DNA of 64,000 nucleotides from Conchocele bisecta (taxonomy: Eukaryota; Mollusca; Bivalvia; Lucinida; Thyasiridae), in assembly GCA_029237695.1 (NCBI GenBank), contig CM055279.1:4544323-4608322 (forward strand), read 5' to 3'. The position numbers and the translations under genes were made by a program. Of this stretch, positions 19,549 through 30,999 are shown in pieces. The notes below the pieces were generated by a model. The model made no database searches. It was given only the letters and a program-made list of their open reading frames with translations, and was not told the origin of the DNA. Each line of letters starts with the position of its first letter. Positions within the stretch are counted from its first letter, which is position 1.

Positions 19549-19700
19549 TTAACCTGGCCTGAAATGACCATAGCTGTTGACAAGCCATTAAACACCATTA
19601 AATAATTTTGAAAGGAATTCATACGTTTTCTGGCCGAGCATGATAAACTTGATATCAAGACACTGTCCTGGTATTCTATTTATCAGGTAACATTTTATGC
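19549..19700 (+). mobile_element. SINE tail fragment followed by family C end
   Basis: CCTGGCCTGAAATGACCATA, AGCTGTTGACAAGCCATTAA and ACACCATTAAATAA make the SINE family J tail (plus orientation). 19640-19700 has GATAAACTTGATATCAAGAC and CTGGTATTCTATTTATCAGG of family C. Confidence 0.55.
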
Positions 19701-20185
19701 AACAAACATGACAAAATGAATAAGGATAATGTAGATTTCATCGAAAAGATTCGACTTATGCTGCGGGTTCATCATTCGACTAATGAGACATCGGGGAAAG
19801 TAGTTTGTAAATACTGATTGACCAGGATACATTGTAACTAGGTACCCGATAAATTATAATAAATAGCTGAAAGTGAAACACATGGAAATTAACCCTTACA
19901 AATGCAGGAACTATACAGAATGTAGTTTGCTGTTCATTTTTATGAGTCCACCACCGAATGGTGAGGGGGGCATATAGTGTTACCGGCATATGTACGTCCC
20001 GAAACCGTAACAGTCTGGTAAATATCTTGTAATTTCTGTTTCCTTACACGGATCTGCTTGATATTTCACACACGCATTGCTCTAATGGTCCTCTACCGCC
20101 CTGCGACAAATCCACGATTGTCCCGCCCCTACTAAGCCTATGGTCAAGGTCACACATGCATTTTAAACCTTAATGCTCGGGGTAA

Positions 20186-22400
20186 ATGTCATTAGGTTTG
20201 AGGCGGCTTTCAGCTTCGCCGAAAACCTATTGTATTCCTTGGTTTTTTTTTGTTTTTTTTTTTTTTGTTTTTTTTTATTCTGCCGTGATAATTATACCGA
20301 TGAAAGCCGAAACAGGCCGAATTTTATTTTATTTTAACGGCTGGTCGGATCGACTTCAAATTTTGTATACCGATTCGCATCAACAGTGAGACGAGAATAA
20401 CTCAATTTTCAGAATTCTCATGACGTCACTTTTTACGAAACCGGAAGTGACGTCATATATCATATAATTCCCTATAACTTCCTTATTTTCCAACCGATTT
20501 CAAAAATTCTTTTTGAATTGTAAAGCTGCGAGAATTCTCTATCTTCGCTTCGCTGACAATGTTTGGCTATCTGCTCAAATGAGAGAGCTATAGACATGTG
20601 AAATTGAGAAAAATTAAAAAAATCAACAATTTCAGATTTTTATTTTATTTTTAACGGGTGGTCTTTGAAAACAGTTTCCAATTTGTACAGTAATCTCAGC
20701 AACATAATTTTTTGACAGCGTCACGCGGGACATTCATCCGCACAGAAGATGATATTTTTCAGAGCAATGGCTTGAATAGTTCTGATTCTATTGTCTTTCA
20801 AACTTGGACGTTTTTTTTCAATTTTTCAAATTTGAAATGGTCATAACTTTTTTATTATCTAACCGATTTCAAATATTTTTTTTGCATTAAAAAGCCAACA
20901 AAATTCTCTATCTCCGTTTCGCTGGTAGTTTTTAGCTATCTGCTCAAATGCGCGAGCTACATGCATTTGAAGTGTTTTTTTTTCAATTTTTCAAATTTGA
21001 AATGTTCATAACTTTGTTATTATCTAACCGATTTCAAATATTTTCTTTCCATTAAAAAGCCAACACAATTCTCTATCTCCACTTCGCTGGTAGTTTTTGG
21101 CTATCTGCCCAAATGAGAGAGTTGTAGGCATTTGAAGTTTTTAAAAAAAATTGAAATGGTCATAACTTCCTTATTATTCAACTGATTTCAAATATTTTTT
21201 TTGCATTAAAAAGCCAATAAAATTCTCTATCTCCGGTTCGCTGGTAGTTTTTAGCTATCTGCTCAAATGCGCGAGCTACATGCATTTGAAGTGTTTTTTT
21301 TCAATTTTTTCAAACAAAATTTGAAATGTTCATAACTTTTGTTATTATCTAACCGATTTCAAATATTTTCTTTCCATTAAAAAGCCAACACAATTCTCTA
21401 TCTCCACTTCGCTGGTAGTTTTTGGCTATCTGCCCAAATGAGAGAGTTGTAGGCATTTGAAGTTTGGTTCTTTCATTTTTTTATTTTCTTTGTCGTTCAA
21501 CATAATCATGATAATTATACCGATGAAAGCCGAAACAGGCCGAATGCCTGTGGCTGCGGCTAAATCTAACGGGTGGTCTTTGAAAACAGTTTCCAATTTG
21601 TACAGTAATCTCAGCAACATAATTTTTTGACAGCGTCACGCGGGACATTCATCCGCACAGAAGATGATATTTTTCAGAGCAATGGCTTGAATAGTTCTGA
21701 TTCTATTGTCTTTCAAACTTGGACGTTTTTTTTCAATTTTTCAAATTTGAAATGGTCATAACTTTTTTATTATCTAACCGATTTCAAATATTTTTTTTGC
21801 ATTAAAAAGCCAACAAAATTCTCTATCTCCAATTCCCTGGTAGTTTTTGGCTATCTGCCCAAATGAGAGAGTTGTAGGCATTTGAAGTTTTTAAAAAAAA
21901 TTGAAATGGTCATAACTTTTTATTATTCAACCGATTTCAAATATTTTGTTTCCATTAAAAAGGCAATAAAATTCTCTATCTCCGCATCCTGGTAGTTTTT
22001 AGCTATCTGCTCAAATGAGAGAGCTACATGCATTTGAAGTTTTTTTTCTTCAATTTTTCAAATTTTAAATGTTCATAACTTTGTTATTATCTAACCGATT
22101 TCAAATATTTTTTTTCCATTAAAAAGCCAACAAAATTCTCTATCTCCATTTCGCTGGTAGTTTTTGGCTATCTGCCCAAATGAGAGAGTTGTAGGCATTT
22201 GAAGTTTGATTCTTTCATGTTTTTAAATTTGAAATGGTCATAACTTTTTTTATTATTCAACCGATTTCAAATATTTTTTTTTCCATTAAAAAGGCAATAA
22301 AATCTCTATCTCCGCACCGCTGGTAGTTTTTAGCTATCTGCTCAAATGAGAGAGCTACATGCATTTGAAATTTGACAGCGTCACGTTAAATCACACAGTA
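20186..22400 (+). repeat. T-rich tandem array, units about 160 bp
   Basis: The head hairpin TTAGGTTTGAGGCGGC / GCCGAAAACCTA at 20189-20228 is followed by units with TAACCGATTTCAAATATTTT, CATTAAAAAGCCAACA, TTCTCTATCTCC and TAGCTATCTGCTCAAATG. TTCTCTATCTCC recurs at about 20905, 21071, 21227, 21398, 21820, 21978, 22138 and 22303 (steps 156-171 except one). The segment with ACAGCGTCACGCGGGACATT is duplicated at 20717 and 21631, so a block of about 910 bp was also duplicated. Confidence 0.7.
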
Positions 22401-23021
22401 ACAATATAAACAATTTTCATTTTTATATACGAACTGACATGCTGTGAGTGCTTTAGAATCGTCTCAACTTCAATGTCAGACTAGGGGGTTAACGGTACAC
22501 ATTTCGTAGAACGATTATATAATGAAAAATGCTTTAGGATAGTCAAGCGATTCTGAAAATACAAAACTATTTTTTCAATTTCATTGCAATTGCATCAATT
22601 TTATTTGAGTTTCATATGTTTTCGTCATTGGCAATGTCTTCTAATCACTTTGCCAGTGTACGTTTGTCAGTACATCAAGCCTCAAACCGTTGATGCAGCT
22701 TCAGCTGCTCTAGTTTTATTTAGTTTCTTTGCACTCATATGATTGATTTTCACACACACATCGATTTAATGGTCCTTGCCACCCTGTGACAAATCCACGA
22801 TCGTCCCACCCCCACTAACCATGGGTCAAGGTTACATACTTGGTGCATTCGTAACCTTAACGTTCAGGTAAATGTCTTATAATTTCTGTTTCCTTGCACG
22901 GAGATCTAGTTGACGTTCACACACGCATTGCTCTAATGGTCCTTTACCGCCCTGTGAAAAGTCCACAATCATTCATGCCCCCACTAAGCCCAGGGTCGGG
23001 GTCACAGATTTGTTTTCTTTT

Positions 23022-23277
23022 TGCCCTGAAATTAGAATAGAATAACCTGACCTGGTGCCAGGTCCATAACAAACCAAAGTCACTTGGCCCCTTCCCCTAA
23101 AATAGGATTACGAATAATCGTAATACTCACATAGGGAGTATAACCATATTTAACTGTCGCATATAAAATGCCAAACACATATGTGAGGGCCAAACCAGGT
23201 CTCCAGTCAGAGTTCCGGTAAGGACGAACCCCAATCGTTAAATTACCCATCCTTCTCCCACCTGCCACCCACCACAT
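23022..23277 (-). mobile_element. SINE family J, head half, minus orientation
   Basis: Reads on the minus strand from GTGGGTGGCAGGTGGGAG through GGGGTTCRTCCTTACCGGAA to ATGGACCTGGCACCAGGTCA and TAATTTCAGGGC. The tail half is missing. It splits a pearl-like core unit between TCACAGATTTG and CTTGGTTTGTTCGAAAC. Confidence 0.7.
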
Positions 23278-23480
23278 ACTTGGTTTGTTCGAAACTCGGG
23301 TATGGTCTTATAATGTCGTTTTCCTTTCATGGATCTGCTCGATATTTCACACACCCATAGCTCTGATGGTCTGCTTTCATGCTGTGACAAATCCATGCTT
23401 CTCTGGCTCTGTGTTTTCTCTGTGTTTTCAAATGTGCCTCATTTTCTTTGGCTGCCAGCGGGGGCATACGTGAGCCTTCA

Positions 23481-24629
23481 GAAAAAAAATCAAGCAAATA
23501 CTGGTATGTAAAGTTGTTACTACATATACATCAAAATAAGCCCATGACAGGCACAAAATACATGTCTCTGGTTGCTATAGTAATATAACATTGATTGTTC
23601 ATCAGCGGTGTAATAAATTTAAAGGTAACCATGGGGATTGTTATGCGGATTCAATGCCACATAGGGGTATTTGGAGGCAAATACGTGTTTATTTGCTACA
23701 AACTACGTGTGATATGTATGTGCTAAACAGGTACAATGTAAATATAAGTCTGCATTCATACACTTGGTACATGATTATTGAGTTGTGTGATCATTATACT
23801 GACATTACCTGTTGTCAAATAGAGAAATATATATTCAGACGACCCCAAAGAGTCAGCAAAACACACAACTGTGGTACAATGTTGCAGAAAACGCCTTCCA
23901 TCAATCTGATCCTTACCGCCTGCGTAAATAGTTAGAATGTCATGTAGACAATAGTTCAATCATAGTAAAATCCAAAATGTAATGTGTCTCGATATAGGCT
24001 ATATGATATTGTTTAGATGAACATTTTGATACATTGCATACTATGTTATGGATATTACGTTTTCATTCTTGGGGATTTAAATGTGTATATTGATGGTCCT
24101 ATGAGTGTGTGTGGCTACACGTGGTAGATGTGCATACTTCTTAAACTAGACTAGATTGATGTTTGAATACCCCGGAATGGCTTTTTCAGACTACATACAT
24201 GTACATACTAATATTGGTTTGTATAAAGAGTAAATATTGGTAATTTGACACAACAGGTGTAGAATAACACGTGTGCTATAAGTAAGTACACCGAATGTTG
24301 AAACATATTGGACAAAGTAGTTTATGTATGCGTTCATAACAGCTATAAGAATATAGTGGATATATTCATGCGTTAAGAAAGATGATGCACCTTCATTGTC
24401 TTTGTTTATATGAACATTATGAAATGGTATATCAACCTTACAGGTTATCAAATGTCACTATTATGAGATCATGGTTAAATATTTACTTACAACGCCTCAC
24501 TCAAAAAATACAATATCGTAATTGGTGCCTCACAATTGGTAATTGGTGCCTCTATATCCAATTTGCAAATTAGTACCTACGACCTATACTATTGACAGTA
24601 ATAATTATATTAATTTACTTATTTTACTT
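23481..24629. other. Intergenic, nothing recognised
   Basis: AT-rich. Open frames of 86 to 114 codons on either strand show no domain, signal peptide or splice context that I can support. Confidence 0.4.
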
Positions 24630-24808
24630 AATGGTGTTTAAAGGCCTGTCAACGGCTTAGACTAATACATATATGTATCAGAGACGTTCATGTTGGAATA
24701 CACAACATAGTAAACATGGTAATTGTCTTGGTTCCATAAATAGGAAATGGACATATAGAGAGACGAACAGACATTAATTATGTATCTGAAATGTGTGTGG
24801 ATAACTAA

Positions 24809-24910
24809 TATGTGGCTGTGACGGGAGAAATGGGACTCACGGGATTGTCGACCAGTGTGGCTCCTAATCAAATAACACACACCTGTTCCCTGATAACGAT
24901 ATATTATGCT
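24809..24910. mobile_element. MITE family A, left part
   Basis: ATGTGGCTGTGACGGGAGAA, then TCGACCAGTGTGGCTCCTAA and CCTGATAACGATATA. The right part is replaced by unrelated sequence. A SINE tail scrap (TGGTGTTTAAAGGCCTGTC) is at 24632. Confidence 0.6.
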
Positions 24911-25116
24911 ACATGGAGCAATGGTTGTGGTATTAAAACGTTTATCCCGTCCACACAATGCGTATGTGCGCTGAAACATGGTGCCGTGAAACAAATTTGT
25001 ATCCTGTCAATACGACTTATTGTCTGCTTCACGAAAGCTGCCCAAATTGTACGGCCATATAAACAATTCGAAAACAATATTTTTTTCGATAATATTAAAT
25101 TAAAGGAAAATTTAAG

Positions 25117-25375
25117 AATGAGCCTTCTTTTTATTTCGTGAAATTTGGTTAAATATTGATTTTATTACGAAAAATTGATTTCTCTATGGGAATTTAACAT
25201 GGGGGAAAAAGAGGTAGGGGAGTGTGGGAGGAGTAAAAAAACGAAAGATTTTGGAAATTGACTCCGAAACCTAGCTAGATAGCTTGGAAATGATCTAACT
25301 AAGAAAACAAAAGTAAAATTTTGAAAATCGGTCCAGGATTACTGAAATTCTAAAAAAAATCCCCAATGTTTTTTC
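25117..25375. mobile_element. Foldback family D, copy 3 (degraded)
   Basis: TTAAATATTGATTTTATTAC and GGGAATTTAACATGGGGG, then TTGGAAATTGACTCCGAAAC and TTTGAAAATCGGTCC as in the core of copy 1. Confidence 0.6.
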
Positions 25376-26144
25376 GCAATTGTTTTTCCGTGCTATTTGT
25401 GATACTTCTTCATTGAACGACGTCGAGTGACTGATGTATTTTGTATAAGAGGAATTGTGGATGGAGTGTGAGTGGTATGTAACCTTTTATTATATTTTAA
25501 TTCCTGTATTTGTGAATGGAACAGGTTATAGTCCAATGTTACAGACGTAAATCATATTTCCGTCAGTTATTCATAAACCATGTGGAAATGGTCGCCGTCT
25601 TTGTAAACAGGAGTTCGCCCGACCAGACTGTGCGGCTGCGCAGGCTTATCTGGGTCTACGCTGTTTACAATGGTCAAGTGATCCATTTTCGTATATTTGT
25701 GATCAGTTTATGTGTATTTTCAATGTAGCATTGTTTGCTCTGGGACATTGGCAAACAGGATATACCCTGATGAGATTGCACGAGGGTGCAGCCTGATCTG
25801 GGTCTACATTGGTTGCAAATGTTGTCGGCTATCTTCTTCCATGAAAGGCTTGCTAGCAGCCATGACCACAGCCGCGAGCAAATAATGTCTACTGTGACAA
25901 TGATATTGTGCCAGCATAGCCAAGTATGCTGTCCGTGCAGTTGCTGCATATTTGCATTGTGTTACATAAGTGTGTATTATTGTTGATCTGTCATATAATA
26001 TGCATCAGCTATTATATGTCAGTTCTGTGTGTCGTTGGCACTGATCAGTTGCTATGGGTTTAGTTTGATCAGGGTCTACAGTGATGCACAACTGAATAAC
26101 TGTTGCATAGTAAATGGGTGAGTGTGTAATCAGTGGGTGACAAT
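25376..26144. other. Intergenic with degenerate family A scraps
   Basis: GACCAGACTGTGCGGCTGCG and CAGGCTTATCTGGGTCTACG at about 25621-25662, and CAGCCTGATCTGGGTCTACA near 25788, resemble the centre of family A. Nothing coding recognised. Confidence 0.4.
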
Positions 26145-26252
26145 GTGCATTCGTGTCCATCCGATTGTCTGTGCAGTCTGTTTAGGTTTATGACAAATGT
26201 GCATTCGTGTCCATCCGATTGTCTGTGCAGTCTGTTTAGGTTTATGACAACG
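26145..26252. repeat. 54-bp perfect tandem duplication
   Basis: GTGCATTCGTGTCCATCCGA and the following 34 bases occur twice, at 26145 and 26199, without differences. The length is a multiple of three, so open frames survive, but no gene is evident. Confidence 0.9.
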
Positions 26253-26564
26253 TCCAATGGATGTTGTATGCATTGGATCTGTTTTACTATGTTTTATTGG
26301 CTACGTGAATGCACCGATTTTAATAGATTTAGTTATGTAGTTATGCACATGAGAATCGTCTCCATGTGATAACTTAACTGGTGCACTGCATTCATTAGAA
26401 TCATATCAGGATAATTGTGATGCATGTAATGCCATTGTGATTCACTTGACTAGTGCATCTTATAATTATTCACTAGGGATGATTGTCGGTGTGGCGACGG
26501 CCAGAGGACGATAACTTCATTTATGGTGTAAACGTTTTGGGACCATATCCCGGTAGGTTATCGT

Positions 26565-26905
26565 CATATAATTCCAGCACAAAAATATTTACACAATTCC
26601 CTAACATTTGATTGGTCCGTAGCAAGTTCTGTCCAAAATTTATATCCCAGTAAACTCCCATGCCGAACTACTTTCCGTAACCGTGAGGCGCAGTTAAAAT
26701 AATTCTTAAGAAAACGAAAAATAAACACATTTTCTTGATGAATTTATTTCAAATGCTGGAATTATAAGGAATGAATGGCCTTTTTGTGGAATTTATCGGG
26801 GATATAAACTTGGAAAATCGCGGGAATACTGGACGAAGGCCGGACTTTTCCAAGTTTATACCCCGATAAATTCCACAAAAAGGCCATTCATTCCTATAAT
26901 ATTGT
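26565..26905. mobile_element. Family E element, full copy
   Basis: TATAATTCCAGCACAAAAAT opens it and AATGCTGGAATTATAAGGAA lies inside as the inverted partner. A long hairpin follows: ATGAATGGCCTTTTTGTGGA through ATACTGGACGAAGGCCGG, then CTTTTCCAAGTTTATACCCC to AAGGCCATTCATTCCTATAA. The stem is about 50 bp with a deletion on the right arm. Confidence 0.75.
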
Positions 26906-27119
26906 ATGGGTGTAAATATGGGTTTAGTGCATGTCTGTATATTTATCCCAGAATGGTTGTAAGTTCAATCCCTTCATTTAACTTGATTATCAGTAAGGTA
27001 AATTACTGTGCGAACATGTTTGGTTCATGAGAATCGTTTTATTTTCATTATATTCTCCACATGTTCGAGGCTAAGTGTTTTATGTTATTTACGATTTACT
27101 GGATGTGACAGAGGTGTAC

Positions 27120-27245
27120 ATGTACAGAAGATATACATGTATATGGGTGTGTATATATGCGTATATGTGTGTACATGTATGTGCATGTATACATGTGTGT
27201 GTATATGTGTATTTCTATGTATATGTACATATATGTCTATTTCTC
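27120..27245. repeat. TGTATATG-type low-complexity tract
   Basis: Alternating TGTATATGTG/TACATGTA repeats. Open frames made of Y, C, V and M codons here are artefacts of the repeat. Confidence 0.8.
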
Positions 27246-28384
27246 ATTTATTGTTAAAATTAATACGAGCTATATAACACTTAGTACACACTATGATCAG
27301 TAAGCGGAGACTGTGCGATGTACATGAGTGTATGATACAAGTACAGATATATGTATTAGTGGTCGCGGCATGGTCTGAAATCTATTTGCCTATTTGCCAC
27401 GATTGTGGTGTTTGTAAATTTATTATATTTAATAGTTTACCCATGTACGCCATCTTGCATTGCACGTATATTATACCATAGTCATGTATGTATGCTCATG
27501 AGGCAGTTGCCTCGATGCAATAACTATTCTTCTTCTTCTTCATTCGGTAAAGTCAGCTGATATTGGGTATTAGTGTATATCATACTGATATGTGAATCTG
27601 TGGTATTTATCCATGAAAGTAGGAGTTTGAATATTGTAAATTGCAATAATTGAGTAGGTTTTGTTGGATCCATGTACTGTGCAATATTGTGTAACTGTTA
27701 TGTAAATAGAAGCTTATTTTATGTACTGTTTGTTTCAGAAATATTCGTCTACTTGTTTATACCAATAAACATTACGTTCTGAGAGAAGGTGTTTCGTGTG
27801 TATTGATACAATTCTTGCGTGACCCCAGCATTTCCCCCCAACATCATGAGCTAGCCGGGAAGGGATTACGACAATGGCGCCCAACAAGATGGTACGGAAC
27901 TACGCTGATTGTGACCGGGAGATGGACGTGCAGTGATAAGAAGACGCCAGTACTGTGGTATGACGCGGTATTTCTGATAAGGTTTCTTTTCTGATAAGGT
28001 TTCTTTTCACGTGAACTCTTATCCACTATTGTGTATAGCTGTATCGCTATTTACAGTGACTGACCATCATACATGGACAAGCATATTTCTACCTGGGTGA
28101 CTCTTGAACTGTGTATAAACTCGCTACGAATACACGCATACATGCATATAGGTTTTCTGCATTGATTGGAATTTGTCTGTACTGCAGAGAACAATTATGT
28201 TTGTCCGTCTGTTAGTAAAATATTGTTTTCGTTAGTGGTGTACACCCGTACATGACCCCAATGTCATAGTTATACTATATTACATCATTACAGTCTGTCA
28301 GACTGTACGTGAGGTCACGTGTTGAGTATTCAAGGGAAATTTCTCTGATCTGACTGGTATTTTTTTTCTTGTCTTTCCGTGATA
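27246..28384. other. Intergenic; possible LTR end and primer-binding site
   Basis: AATAAACATTACG at 27764, then CGACAATGGCGCCCAACAAG at 27869-27888. TGGCGCCCAAC is typical of tRNA primer-binding sites directly after a 5' LTR. No gag or pol frame follows and no second LTR was found. A short direct repeat TTTCTGATAAGGTTTCTTTT is at 27973-28007. Confidence 0.25.
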
Positions 28385-29340
28385 GTATTTTTATACGACC
28401 GTTTCTAAAAAACGGTACGTATTATGTTTGTGAAACTATACACACGTCGTCTACACATATTGAAGATATCCACCTTGGTGTTTTTATGTCGAAAAAATAT
28501 TTTTTAACAAAAATATCACCTTATTAACTTAGTCATTTATTCTACATTTTTCTATGCAATTCTATATACGGTACAGAGTTTGTATACACAACTCCTCCGA
28601 AACCGTTCAGTCGATCGTTCTGAAACTATGCACACGTCTTCTACACATATTGAAGATGAGCACCTTGGTGCCTGTATGCCGAAAACATATTTGTTAACAA
28701 AAATATCACCTTTTTAACTTAGTAATTTTTTCTACATTTTTCTATGCAATTATACATACGGTACAGAGTTTGTGTACACAACTACTCCGAAACCGTTCAG
28801 TCGATCGATCTGAAACTATACACACGTCTTCTACACATATTGACGATCTGCACCTTGGTGTTTTTATGCCGAAAACATATTGTTTAACAACAATATCACC
28901 TTTTCAACTTAGCCATTGTTTTCTACATTTGTCTATACAATTCTATATAGGGTACAGAGTTTGTGTACACAACTCCTCCAAAACCGTTCAGCCGATCGTT
29001 CTGAAACAATACACACGTCTTCTACACATATTGAAGATGTGCACCTTGGTGTTTTTATGCCGAAAACATATTTGTTAACAAAAATATCACCTTTTTAACT
29101 TACCCATTTTTTCTACATTATTGTATCCAATTCCCTATCATTTCTACTTTACACTCTACTTTTCTATCTCTGCCTAAATTAGTATACCTGTTTAGCAAAA
29201 CGAGATGAAAAAATAATGCTATAGACTTTCAAATTCTCATTAATGTTTCTTGCCTTGGTGACAGCTTCACATTTCTGCATCTTCGCTGTCTGGCCCATAT
29301 TCGACGGGCGTATTTTGTGACTTGCGGCACTCTTGTTTTT
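28385..29340 (+). mobile_element. Hairpin-headed tandem element, 4 x 190 bp
   Basis: Head hairpin ACGACCGTTTCT / AAACGGTACGT at about 28394-28422. Four units with ACATATTGAAGATRTGCACC at 28460, 28650, 28840 and 29031 (steps 190, 190, 191), each containing TTGTTAACAAAAATATCACC and CTCCGAAACCGTTCAG. The tail is GCTGTCTGGCCCATATTCGA and GGGCGTATTTTGTGAC. The layout resembles oyster pearl/Helentron-associated elements; no protein. Frames such as 28770-29078 are repeat artefacts. Confidence 0.7.
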
Positions 29341-29865
29341 TTCTTATTTTCCTTATAAGTAAGGTAGCTACATGTATGTAGTGTCGTATCTAACGGAACA
29401 CAACAGCTTATGATTGGATCTGCTGTTAGGTGGTTTATTTGACTGATCAACGTGAAGTACATGTAAATGTGATGTATGTATTATCTCATTGTAGTGTTCC
29501 ATGTGATTATCTCCCTTACGTATGATTTAAAAATATGCATGCATGTCAAGCCCGAATAATAATCAACTGCCATGGTTCAAAATAGTATACTGTACTACAA
29601 AAAGAACTTCACCACTAGCTAAAATATGTGTTAAAACTAACACTACCACACTTGCTGTATTATATAAATGTATCTACAAGTGTTAGTACATGTATGTATA
29701 CTATCAAACATTGAACACAATAAAACCATGATCATATTAGCCGACCTGCGGCTTCGTAATTTGCCACTATTTTTTTAATCTAAGAGGCGTGAAACGCGAT
29801 TTCCTGCATTATCAGCAAGTTTGAGAGTGTGAAAATGCGCTTTATTACAGTATCATTGAGGAGGT
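29341..29865. other. Intergenic, nothing recognised
   Basis: No conserved frame. AAGAGGCGTGAAACGCGATT near 29781 resembles GAGAGGCGTTGAACGCCATT near 34711, a scrap of a shared repeat. Confidence 0.4.
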
Positions 29866-29868
29866 CAG

Positions 29869-29930
29869 CCCCCCCCCCCCCCCACACACACACACACACA
29901 CACACACACCCACACGCCCCCTCCCCAATT
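29869..29930. repeat. Poly-C and (CA)n microsatellite
   Basis: A run of C followed by about 13 CA repeats and a C-rich end. A second C-rich tract is at 30099-30130. Confidence 0.9.
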
Positions 29931-30439
29931 CCGCCGCAATTCTTGACTCTCGGAATTAAATTTACATCTAAACGGAAAGGAGGAATATTTCCTGTGTAGC
30001 CAATATGACTGACGGACGGGCTAATGTACATGTAGCACTTACTAGCAGGTAGCTGACCCACACTCCCTCGGCTGCCCACCGCCGCCACGGTGCCGCCACC
30101 CCCCCCCCCCCCCCACCCACACCCCCCCCTTTCCCTCCTCCCGAGGGAAGGCGTGTAGTGTGTAGTTATTGTGCGGGCAGTGTGTAGTGATTGTGCGGGC
30201 TACCCGTATCGAACCTGTTTATGAATTTACTGTCAGTACTGATTTCTTTTTGTAATTGTCTTCGCATTTATCAACTGTACTATGCAGATTCCTTCACATA
30301 CTAATTATTATTTGTTATTTTCGTAACTGATGCCCGCACGACAGCATGCGTATTTATTTAGAAAATGGAATGTACAGTTGTTAAAATCGAAACAAAACAT
30401 TCAAAGCAAAATTATACATTACTGTATATTTGTATACGA

Positions 30440-30834
30440 TCGTTATGGCATAGCCCCGGCGTCGTCGGCGTCGCCGGCGCCGTCCACAAACTTAACGTTG
30501 GGTAAATATCTTATAACTTCTGTTTCCTTTCATGGAACACCAAGGTCAATGTCACAAACTTGGCACATTCATAAACTGAACGTTGGATAAATGTCTTAAA
30601 TTTATAACTTCTGCTTCCTTTCATGGAACACCTTGTTATTTCATACATGCATTCCTCAGATGACCCTCTATCATGATGTAGCAAATCCATGACCCACCAC
30701 CTAGCCCTTACCCCAAGGTCAAGGTCACAAACTTGGCATATTAAAGTACCCAACGTTAAGTGTGTGGACGCCGACGCCGACGACGCAGGGTGTATGCCAT
30801 TAGCTCTTATGCATTTCGTGCAGACGAGCTAAAA
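30440..30834. mobile_element. TIR-flanked pearl-like element
   Basis: Left end TATGGCATAGCCCCGGCGTC, then GTCGTCGG repeats and CACAAACTTAACGTTGGG. The right end is the inverted counterpart: CCCAACGTTAAGTGTGTGG, CGACGCAGGGTGTATGCCAT, AGCTCTTATGCA. Between are about two core units with TTCCTTTCATGGAACACC, CAGATGACCCTCTATCATG and CCAAGGTCAAGGTCACAAAC. Related units recur at 61560-61850 and 63140-64000. Confidence 0.7.
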
Positions 30835-30999
30835 ATCACTTGCAATATGACCATTTTTATAATAAATAATCGACAAAATCACTACATGTTTTCTTGACGG
30901 AAACCGAAAAAAAGACAACTTTCTGAAGCACTATGAAAACAGCTGAAAATTCAGCATATCCAAAAATAAAATGTTTGTGAGCCGCAAATATAAAGCGTA

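Larger units (their letters stand above)
19944..23480 (+). mobile_element. Pearl-like tandem element, interrupted by two insertions
   Basis: The head CACCGAATGGTGAGGGGGGC and tail TTTGGCTGCCAGCGGGGGCA match those at 47475 and 48935, the same family in uninterrupted form. Core units of about 167 bp (TTATAATTTCTGTTTCCTT, TTGCTCTAATGGTCCT, GGTCAAGGT) are at 19990-20185, 22725-23020 and 23278-23440. Inserted are a T-rich array (20186-22400) and a minus SINE (23022-23277). No protein; non-autonomous, possibly mobilised by a Helitron/Helentron-type element as proposed for oyster pearl repeats. Confidence 0.65.

Noticed and set aside
27008..27277. Cys/Tyr/Met-rich 89-codon frame resembling a membrane peptide
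   Set aside because: It is a translation of the TGTATATG low-complexity tract and has no conserved features.
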